From: Acidobacteriota bacterium
Lineage (GTDB): Bacteria; Acidobacteriota; Terriglobia; Terriglobales; Acidobacteriaceae
Direction of reading: 5' to 3'
Length of the DNA stretch: 5,425 bases
Assembly (NCBI GenBank): GCA_003224785.1
Contig: QHZV01000108.1
Location: 2,177-7,601 of the forward strand
In this document: piece after piece, positions 1 through 4,788 of the stretch
How the letters are laid out: each line of letters starts with the position of its first letter
Numbering within the stretch: the stretch's first letter is position 1
The notes under the pieces: generated by a model
What the model was told of the DNA's origin: nothing
Seen by the model: the letters and a program-made list of their open reading frames with translations, nothing else
The model's database searches: none
Position numbers and translations under genes: made by a program

Positions 1-2171
1 ATCGTTGGGGCCGTACCTTCGCGCGACTGCTCGGCGTAGAATTTGAAGAGGTAAAGGCGGGCGAAGACGTGATTGAGGCCCTATTACAGCGAAAGATTGA
101 GAAGCGCTCCCAGAGCGTAGGCCTTCAGGGCCGCATTCTTTTTTTGACCGAAGATCCCGCGCTGATCAAAAAGCAACTTGCCGGAGAAGACCTGGCGTGG
201 GACACGAAAAATCCGCAGAACAATCCCAAACTGCGCGACGATATTTCGACCGACGAAATCACGCCCGCCCACATCTGCTTCTTCTTCGATGAAACTCTCG
301 GCGAGTTTCCCTACACAGGACTGAAGTGTGGCGATGAGCTGCCGATCCAGCGCGGAGACGTAAAGCGTGGGGGATTTGTAGCTGCCGTCAGCGGCAAGCG
401 TCGCGGCAAGGGGTCAAGCCGTGAGCAGTCTCCCTACGCTGAACTTTGTGCTGGAATAAAGCTGGTGATCGCGGAAAACATCGAGCGCATTTACAAGCAG
501 AATTGCCAAAATCTCGGAGTGCTGACCTCAACAGATTTCTCACTGATCGAAACAATTCGCTCAGGCAAGGAAATTCCGCTGTCTGTGTTTACGACCGGAG
601 AAGATGAGATTACGCGGCAGATCATCGAGTTCGGTGGCCTTTTCCAGTTCAACGTTGCCCGCATGCAGGGGAAAGTCTTTCTACCACCGATCGAAACCGA
701 GCCGAGACCCATGACACTGGCGGAGAAGATTTTCGCGCGGCATATGATCGCGGTGCCCGGACGGGCGAGGATGCCCGTCGCCCCATCCTCACGTGATGGC
801 GGCACGGGCGTCCCCGCCCGTGCTGTTCCACAATTCGGTGTACCCGCGGTCAAGCCCGGCGACTCTGGTTTCGCGCGCACCGACCTGCGCTTCAGCCACG
901 AATACGTCACGCCGATGGCAGCGATCTTCTTCGATCAGCTCGTCGGACGCGATGCTCCCGTCAACGATCCGGGATCGGTCCTCTTCTTCCGCGACCATCT
1001 AACTTTCCTCGACGAAGTGCTCTCCGAGCAGAAACGCAAGATGGGTTTGCTCGACCTCGCTACACAGCTCAAGTTAAAGCAAGGCGAATTTGCCAACCGA
1101 AAAGGGATTCGCCTGCATGGCGAATTGACCGACCGCAAGGGCGCAGAAGGCATCTGTCATTCGGTTGTGCTAGAGAGCTATGCATTGCCCGGCCAGTTGA
1201 TCGTTGGTTCCGACTCCCACACCCCGCACTCCGGCGCAATCGGCTGCGTTGCTTTTGGGATCGGCACGACTGACGTGTTCAATTCGTGGATCACGAAAGA
1301 TGTGCGTGTCCGCGTTCCCGAATCAGTAAAGATTATTGTTCGAGGCAAGAAGCACGCGAACGTGACCGCGAAAGACATCATTTTGAAGATTCTCAGCCTC
1401 GAGTACGTGCGCAGCGGCAAGGCACTTGCCAAAGTCATTGAATACGCTGGCGAGGCCATAGAAGACCTCAGCGTGGATGAGCGCGCCACCATGACCAACA
1501 TGGCCGCGGAAATTGGCGGGTTCACCGGAATCGTCGCCCCCGACCACAAAGCGGTTGAGTTTCTCGTCGAACGCCGCGGAATGGACCGTCATCAAGCCGA
1601 ACAGATGATCCAAGGCCTAACCGCCGATCGCGATGCTCAGTATGCGCAAGTAATTGAACTCGACGCAGCTGAAATTCATCCGATGATCGCAACCCCCGGC
1701 GATCCGGGTAACGGCAAATACGTGCGCGATCTGAATACCCCAGTTCCGGTTGAGCTTGCATACGGGGGCACCTGCACCGCCGGGAAGAACGAAGACATGG
1801 ACATGTACGCGCGCGTCTTGGCGGATGCGGTCCGGCAGGGAAAGCGCGTTGCCGACTCCGTTCAGTTCTACATTCAGTTCGGATCCCAGGAGACGCGCGA
1901 GTATTGCCTGCGCAAAGGCTATCTCGATGTCTTCCAGCAAGCCGGAGCCCACGTCATCGAGCCGAGTTGCGGCGCCTGCATCAATGCGGGACCCGGAGTT
2001 TCAACGCGTCCCGATCAAGTGGTGATCAGCGCACAAAATCGCAACTTCCCCGGCCGCAGTGGCCCGGGGCAAATGTATCTGGCGAGCCCGCTCACCGTCG
2101 CAGCCAGCGCCATCGCCGGCTACATCACGGAATATCATCCGAGTGAGCAACGAGAGCTGATGCCCGCGTAA
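1..2171 (+). CDS. Aconitase/3-isopropylmalate dehydratase family protein with N-terminal swivel domain (5' partial)
   Basis: This is an Fe-S hydro-lyase of the aconitase superfamily, which isomerises hydroxy-tricarboxylic acids through a dehydrated intermediate in the cytoplasm. Residue numbers count from the in-frame GTG at 69. A LeuD/AcnB-like swivel domain comes first: DDISTDEITP at 57-66, GKGSSRE at 113-119 and NCQNLG at 145-150. The catalytic domains follow: SDSHT at 381-385, the first cluster cysteine C569 in YGGTC, the pair C634/C637 in EPSCGACINAGPG, and NRNFPGR at 657-663. All three expected [4Fe-4S] ligands are present. Swivel-before-catalytic order resembles AcnB and unlike AcnA puts the swivel first. 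The frame is open to the left edge (RWGRTFARLLGVEF...) and there is no ribosome binding site before GTG 69, so the true start is probably upstream. The stop is TAA at 2169. Residues about 230-256 look like an insertion of a palindromic element. The substrate (citrate, isopropylmalate or other) cannot be fixed from sequence alone; aconitase is my first guess. Confidence 0.9.
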   Translation, partial: RWGRTFARLLGVEFEEVKAGEDVIEALLQRKIEKRSQSVGLQGRILFLTEDPALIKKQLAGEDLAWDTKNPQNNPKLRDDISTDEITPAHICFFFDETLGEFPYTGLKCGDELPIQRGDVKRGGFVAAVSGKRRGKGSSREQSPYAELCAGIKLVIAENIERIYKQNCQNLGVLTSTDFSLIETIRSGKEIPLSVFTTGEDEITRQIIEFGGLFQFNVARMQGKVFLPPIETEPRPMTLAEKIFARHMIAVPGRARMPVAPSSRDGGTGVPARAVPQFGVPAVKPGDSGFARTDLRFSHEYVTPMAAIFFDQLVGRDAPVNDPGSVLFFRDHLTFLDEVLSEQKRKMGLLDLATQLKLKQGEFANRKGIRLHGELTDRKGAEGICHSVVLESYALPGQLIVGSDSHTPHSGAIGCVAFGIGTTDVFNSWITKDVRVRVPESVKIIVRGKKHANVTAKDIILKILSLEYVRSGKALAKVIEYAGEAIEDLSVDERATMTNMAAEIGGFTGIVAPDHKAVEFLVERRGMDRHQAEQMIQGLTADRDAQYAQVIELDAAEIHPMIATPGDPGNGKYVRDLNTPVPVELAYGGTCTAGKNEDMDMYARVLADAVRQGKRVADSVQFYIQFGSQETREYCLRKGYLDVFQQAGAHVIEPSCGACINAGPGVSTRPDQVVISAQNRNFPGRSGPGQMYLASPLTVAASAIAGYITEYHPSEQRELMPA
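756..836 (+). repeat. Hairpin-rich palindromic element translated in frame inside the aconitase-family gene
   Basis: Two strong inverted repeats lie side by side. The first has stems GACGGGC (760-766) and GCCCGTC (773-779) with a 6-base loop. The second has stems GCACGGGCG (802-810) and CGCCCGTGC (815-823) with the loop TCCC, plus a G-T pair outside. An alternative pairing, GAGGATG (767-773) with CATCCTC (784-790), is also possible. The segment is read through without a stop as a Pro/Gly/Arg/Ala-rich stretch, about residues 230-256, between ARHMIAV and GVPAVKPGDSGF. In related proteins, as I remember them, this linker is short, so an in-frame insertion of about 81 bp (27 codons) is inferred. 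The exact ends are uncertain by several codons. The alternative is a naturally GC-rich lineage-specific linker. Confidence 0.6.
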
Positions 2172-2205
2172 GGCAACGCCATCCTGTACCAGTCTAGCCA
2201 ATTCT

Positions 2206-2214
2206 TGTTAGAAT
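2206..2214 (+). promoter_or_regulatory. Candidate extended -10 promoter for the ferredoxin gene
   Basis: TGTTAGAAT fits an extended -10 element (TGn followed by TAGAAT, five of six matches to TATAAT). It lies in the 88-bp spacer between the aconitase-family stop and the ferredoxin start, which is locally AT-richer than its surroundings. Only a weak -35 candidate (TGTACC at 2185-2190) is visible. If real, it gives the ferredoxin its own transcript with a leader of about 40 bases. This is a motif match only. Confidence 0.35.
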
Positions 2215-2259
2215 TAGTATTCCGTAAAAGTCAGCAAGATTTCAGGAGAAAACGTACTC

Positions 2260-2520
2260 ATGGCTTATGTAATTGCAGAACCGTGCATCGGCACCAAAGA
2301 CCACGCTTGCGTGGACGCCTGCCCGGTCGATTGCATTCATCCCAAGAAAGATAGTGAGAAATTTGCCACGGAAGAGATGCTCTACATTGATCCCGTCGAA
2401 TGCATTGATTGCGGCGCCTGCGTTCCGGTGTGTCCGGTATCGGCGATTTTTGCTTTGGATGATCTTCCGGAGAAGTGGAAGAGCTACGCCGAGCGCAACG
2501 CGAAATATTTCGGGAGATAG
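2260..2520 (+). CDS. Small ferredoxin, seven-iron ([3Fe-4S]/[4Fe-4S]) or two-cluster type
   Basis: This 86-residue cytoplasmic electron carrier has cysteines at 9, 17, 21 and 25 (C-x7-C-x3-CPVDC) and at 48, 51, 54 and 58 (CIDCGACVPVCP). The pattern matches Azotobacter FdI-type ferredoxins. There the second half (CxxCxxC), with the CP cysteine of the first half, holds the [4Fe-4S] cluster. Cys9, Cys17 and Cys58 would hold a [3Fe-4S] cluster. The position equivalent to the second cysteine of a classic CxxC is Thr12, which favours the seven-iron form. The usual acidic C-terminal tail of FdI is short here (ends KYFGR). The start is well supported: AGGAG at 2244-2248 lies 11 bases before ATG. The gene stands alone after the aconitase-family gene, with a candidate promoter between them. 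The redox partner is unknown; the FAD reductase at the right end is one possibility but is not linked by an operon. Confidence 0.93.
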   Translation: MAYVIAEPCIGTKDHACVDACPVDCIHPKKDSEKFATEEMLYIDPVECIDCGACVPVCPVSAIFALDDLPEKWKSYAERNAKYFGR

Positions 2521-2552
2521 CGGTCAGCTTAAAGCTCAATACATTTGGGAAG

Positions 2553-2607
2553 GGCACGACTTCAGTCGTGCCGAGAGTATCTCAAGTTTTTCCCTGGGCT
2601 TTAGCCC
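2553..2607. repeat. Twin-hairpin REP-like intergenic element
   Basis: A perfect 8-bp stem GGCACGAC (2553-2560) / GTCGTGCC (2565-2572) with loop TTCA is followed 23 bases later by a second hairpin, GGGCT (2596-2600) / AGCCC (2603-2607), with a 2-base loop. The pair sits in the 118-bp gap between two convergent genes. From memory, the phrases ACTTCAGT within GGCAC/GTGCC stems and GGGCTTTAGCCCC recur in intergenic DNA of Acidobacteriota, so this is probably a dispersed repeat. No T-tract directly follows the strong hairpin on either strand, so it is not a classic Rho-independent terminator, though it may still stabilise or end both transcripts. Confidence 0.6.
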
Positions 2608-2638
2608 CGAAAGTCCAGCCTCGGCCGTTTACCAAACC

Positions 2639-3119
2639 TTAGTCTTTGATTTTTGCTTTCAGAGACTTGGTATCCGTCTTTCCGACCACTACGACGTCTT
2701 TGCCTGTGTGTGCCTTCGCCGCGTCGCAGACCTTCTTATAATCGCGTTTGTCGAGCTTCAATACCAACGCGCTCGGCGCGTTCTGATCGTGAAAATCAAT
2801 TTCGAGCCAATGGTTCTTGGATTTGGTGAACGCCACAATGATGCCTGTCCCAGGCGAAAGCATTCCCAGAGCAAGTCCCTGTTTCAGGCGGTGCTTCTTC
2901 GTCATAAGAAATCGTGTCGATCTGGGAATACATGACCGTAACGACGCGCCCATCGGATAGTCGCGCCTCAACTAGCTTGCTCTCGTCGCTGAACTTTAAA
3001 GTGGCATTGGTCAGCTGTCCCTTCGAACTCGGGAATTGAACGTCGCGAAATACAGCTTCCTCTGCGGACACTGCCACGGATAATAAGAAAATAGAAACGA
3101 GAGAGGTAAGTCTTCTCAA
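2639..3119 (-). pseudogene. Small secreted/membrane protein of acidobacterial type, split by a +1 frameshift
   Basis: The intact product would be about 159 residues. It begins with a clear signal peptide (MRRLTSLVSIFLLSVAVSA, then EEAVF). A beta-rich segment with LKFSDESKLVEARLSDGRVV and the YSQIDTISYDE strand follows, to residue 74 at position 2898. The reading frame then moves by one base within GAAGAAG (2900-2894). The second part, in the other frame, reads KHRLKQGLALGML, a glycine-rich hydrophobic turn, KSKNHWLEIDF, and LVLKLDKRDYKKVCDAAKAHTGK, to TAA at 2641-2639. The parts join naturally: total length is 481 nt, that is 160 codons plus exactly one extra base. I recognise the KSHWL...LRLDKxEY pattern as a common acidobacterial protein of unknown function. 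The start is TTG at 3119, chosen because AGGAG lies 7 bases upstream and the signal peptide begins at once; upstream ATGs at 3146-3138 lack this. It may be a genuine pseudogene, a sequencing error, or much less likely a programmed shift. Confidence 0.75.
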
Positions 3120-3126
3120 TCCATTG

Positions 3127-3131
3127 CTCCT
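3127..3131 (-). promoter_or_regulatory. Ribosome binding site that selects a TTG start
   Basis: AGGAG on the minus strand is followed by 7 bases and then TTG at 3119-3117. The site lies inside the longer reading frame that begins at ATGATGATG (3146-3138), whose own upstream bases show no Shine-Dalgarno. Starting at TTG gives an MRRL n-region followed directly by a hydrophobic core, as expected of a signal peptide. Confidence 0.6.
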
Positions 3132-3171
3132 CGGGCGCATCATCATACAACGGGGAGGCGTGTTGGTGGGT

Positions 3172-3185
3172 AAGGCACGTGCCTT
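3172..3185. repeat. Perfect 14-bp palindrome
   Basis: AAGGCACGTGCCTT is a perfect uninterrupted inverted repeat with a CACGTG core, 53 bp upstream of the minus-strand TTG start. It could be a dimeric regulator's operator for the divergent pair or a remnant of a GGCAC/GTGCC-ended repeat like those elsewhere in the window. It has no loop, so it would not form a stable short RNA hairpin. Confidence 0.4.
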
Positions 3186-3354
3186 CTTGCTTGTCGTGAG
3201 TTGCCGTCCGGAGGAATATCCCGAAATTAACGGGCTTGTCTGCATTCCGCACTACAGATTCCTAATCGCTGAACCGCTTCCGACTGGAGGCAAAACCCGC
3301 TATGACACTTCCAAAAGTGCACCATTACAATTAATGCTGCTCGATGCTCCCGCC

Positions 3355-3360
3355 TACCAT
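3355..3360 (+). promoter_or_regulatory. Possible -10 element for leaderless transcription of the 3367 gene
   Basis: TACCAT matches a loose TAnnnT -10 and ends 6 bases before ATG 3367, which would place the first transcribed base on the start codon. No Shine-Dalgarno is visible before ATG 3367 or before the alternative ATG at 3334. There is no convincing -35. The motif is short and could be chance. Confidence 0.22.
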
Positions 3361-3366
3361 TTGCCC

Positions 3367-3936
3367 ATGAGGCAAAAACGGCCGCCCTATTCCCTTCCCC
3401 AACCATGGATCTTCTTCGCAGGTATCGCCGTGCTTCTGTTGTCAACGAATGCCCGCGTCAAAGCGCAAGCCCGCCCCGTAATCCTGCGGCGAGGCCAGGT
3501 TCTAGAACTTCAGCTATTGGAAGATATCGACTCCAAGACTGCTCACCTGGACGATAAAGTTCCGCTGCGACTCACTCGCGATCTAATGGCTGATGGTGTT
3601 ACAGTCCTGCCGCAGGGTTCACTCTTGTATGGTCAAGTGACAGCTGCGCATCCAGCAGGCAAGAGCTGTCACCACGGGCGTTTGAAATGGAAACTGGGAC
3701 ACATTGCCCTAGCAAACGGTCAGAACGTCAAGACGCAGTTCATTAGCGACGACACAGCGGCAGATGGGAAGGTTGGCGACCGAGTTTCCTTGCCATCCAA
3801 CCGCCATAAAATCAACAAGGGAATTGAATCGGCATCTGAAACCGCGTTACTTGGAGCATTCGTGGTCGCCCTCGCCCCATTGACCATTCCAATGCGATGG
3901 AAGGCACGGGGAAGAAGAAACAATTGCTCGGGATAG
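3367..3936 (+). CDS. Exported protein of unknown function with signal peptide and C-terminal hydrophobic segment
   Basis: The 189-residue product starts with a basic n-region (MRQKRPPY), a hydrophobic core at about 14-26 (WIFFAGIAVLLLS) and a likely signal peptidase site after A33 (VKA) or A35 (AQA). The mature part opens with a strand-rich domain: RRGQVLELQLLEDIDSKTA, then DDKVPLRLTRDLMADGVTVLP and QGSLLYGQVTAAHPA at about 83-97. The pattern 'effects of S/D-S-K-T-A on a limited-solubility barrel, then a default value and PxGS/T-x-GxV' is one I know from many acidobacterial secreted proteins of unknown function, some labelled TrbI/VirB10-like. Residues 159-176 (ETALLGAFVVALAPLTIP) form a second hydrophobic stretch followed by a basic tail, possibly a membrane anchor. 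The start at ATG 3367 is chosen because it begins the signal peptide; ATG 3334 would add 11 residues. The frame is open further upstream but that part looks non-coding. Periplasmic or membrane location is inferred. Confidence 0.72.
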   Translation: MRQKRPPYSLPQPWIFFAGIAVLLLSTNARVKAQARPVILRRGQVLELQLLEDIDSKTAHLDDKVPLRLTRDLMADGVTVLPQGSLLYGQVTAAHPAGKSCHHGRLKWKLGHIALANGQNVKTQFISDDTAADGKVGDRVSLPSNRHKINKGIESASETALLGAFVVALAPLTIPMRWKARGRRNNCSG

Positions 3937-4022
3937 ACATTTTTTCTTAGCAGTCTCTAAGACCATCAAAATAACTCGTTAGATCTTCGCACCTCAAATC
4001 TCAAGGCTGATCAGTAATACGC

Positions 4023-4028
4023 TATTCT
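4023..4028 (+). promoter_or_regulatory. Possible -10 element for leaderless transcription of recO
   Basis: TATTCT lies 6 bases before the recO ATG at 4035, so transcription would begin at or next to the start codon. No Shine-Dalgarno is present in the 20 bases before ATG, which fits a leaderless message. A second candidate is TAATAC at 4015-4020. No good -35 is seen at the usual distance. Confidence 0.33.
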
Positions 4029-4034
4029 GCTCGC

Positions 4035-4769
4035 ATGCCGCTCAAGGAATCGGAAGCGATTGTTCTGCGCACATATCCATTTCGCGAATCCGATCTGCTG
4101 GTCACGCTGTTCACGCGCACGGAAGGGAAAGTGCGAGGGGTGGCCCGCGCTGCCAAGAAATCGCGACGGCGGTTTGGTGGGGCGCTTGAACCGCTTACAT
4201 ACATAAAGGTGGCGTTCGAAGATCGCGAGCGGCAGGAACTCGCGCGCCTGGATTCGTGCGAAGTGCTCGAATCGCCTCTCACTACCGAAGTGACTTATCC
4301 GCGGGCAGTTGCGCTTGGCCATGTTGCAGAATTGCTAGACGAATTACTTCCCGACCGCGAGGCCAACGACGCCGTCTTTCGCTTGGCGCTTTCGGTGTTG
4401 GCGCAGCTGCGCGGTAATGAGTTCTGGCTTCCGATTGCATACTTTGAGTTGTGGATGGCCCGCCTGATGGGCTATTTGCCGGAACTATCAGAATGCCTGG
4501 CCTGTGGGCGAACTCTCAACGGCAGCCGTGCCTATTTTCATGCTCTGGCAGACGGCCTCATGTGTCCGGAGCACAAGCGGCTGGCTTCGTCGGAAATCTC
4601 CGCGGAATCCCGCAACGTTGCAGCTCAGATGCTGCGGCTCCCGCTATCTCAATTACAGGTTCCGCAGAAGCCGGTTTCCGACTTGAGCAAGTTTGTCCTG
4701 CAATCGCTCGAGCGTCACATTGAAAAGAAGCTGGTAACTAGGACGATGCTGGAGAGGATCAGGCGTTGA
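4035..4769 (+). CDS. recO: DNA repair protein RecO
   Basis: RecO works in the RecFOR pathway: it binds SSB-coated single-stranded DNA, anneals complementary strands and helps load RecA at gaps. The 244-residue product has the usual family length. The N-terminal OB-fold is typical (ESEAIVLRTYPFRESDLLVTLFTRTEGK at the start, then GVARAAKKSRRRFGGALEPL at about 35-54, basic and suited to DNA binding). A helical C-terminal domain follows, with WLPIAYFELWMARLMGYLPEL at about 131-151. The zinc site is C154-x2-C157 and C177-x2-H180, so the fourth ligand is His in place of the more usual Cys. The ATG at 4035 fits the family's N-terminus exactly, although no Shine-Dalgarno precedes it. It is a stand-alone gene here: the 98-bp spacer to the upstream gene holds no terminator, and the stop converges on the oxidoreductase gene 19 bp away. 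Confidence 0.95.
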   Translation: MPLKESEAIVLRTYPFRESDLLVTLFTRTEGKVRGVARAAKKSRRRFGGALEPLTYIKVAFEDRERQELARLDSCEVLESPLTTEVTYPRAVALGHVAELLDELLPDREANDAVFRLALSVLAQLRGNEFWLPIAYFELWMARLMGYLPELSECLACGRTLNGSRAYFHALADGLMCPEHKRLASSEISAESRNVAAQMLRLPLSQLQVPQKPVSDLSKFVLQSLERHIEKKLVTRTMLERIRR

Positions 4770-4788
4770 ACTCCTCCGTCGCCAGCGG

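Larger units (their letters stand above)
3120..3366. other. Divergent intergenic region between two exported-protein genes
   Basis: This 247-bp stretch separates the minus-strand gene (start 3119) from the plus-strand gene (start 3367), so both promoters should lie in it. The plus frame is open through it, but the translation (no signal peptide, no conserved motif) does not look coding. Visible structures are a 14-bp palindrome at 3172-3185 and a small hairpin CACTT (3306-3310) / AAGTG (3315-3319) with loop CCAA. There is also a weak promoter-like pair, TTCCGA (3278-3283) and TATGAC (3301-3306), with a 17-base spacer. None of these is conclusive. Confidence 0.5.

Noticed and set aside
69..71. 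GTG at 69 as the start of the aconitase-family gene
   Set aside because: The frame is open to the window edge with protein-like codons (RWGRTFARLLGVEFEEVKAG) and there is no ribosome binding site before 69.
491..910. Minus-strand open frame of 139 codons
   Set aside because: It is antisense to the conserved aconitase-family gene, and its translation shows no domain or motif.
1178..1549. Minus-strand open frame of 123 codons
   Set aside because: It is a shadow of the aconitase-family gene with Ser/Arg/Thr-rich, motif-free translation.
2273..2935. Plus-strand open frame of 220 codons across the ferredoxin and the next gene
   Set aside because: It overlaps the ferredoxin in another frame, crosses the twin-hairpin repeat and runs antisense to the secreted-protein gene.
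3124..3366. N-terminal extension of the 3367 protein from position 3124
   Set aside because: The extra 81 residues have no recognisable feature, overlap the divergent promoter region and would bury the signal peptide.
3946..3961. Hairpin CTTAG/CTAAG near a T-tract as a terminator
   Set aside because: The T-tract precedes the stem on the plus strand and the stem is only 5 bp. On the minus strand it is followed by A's, not T's.
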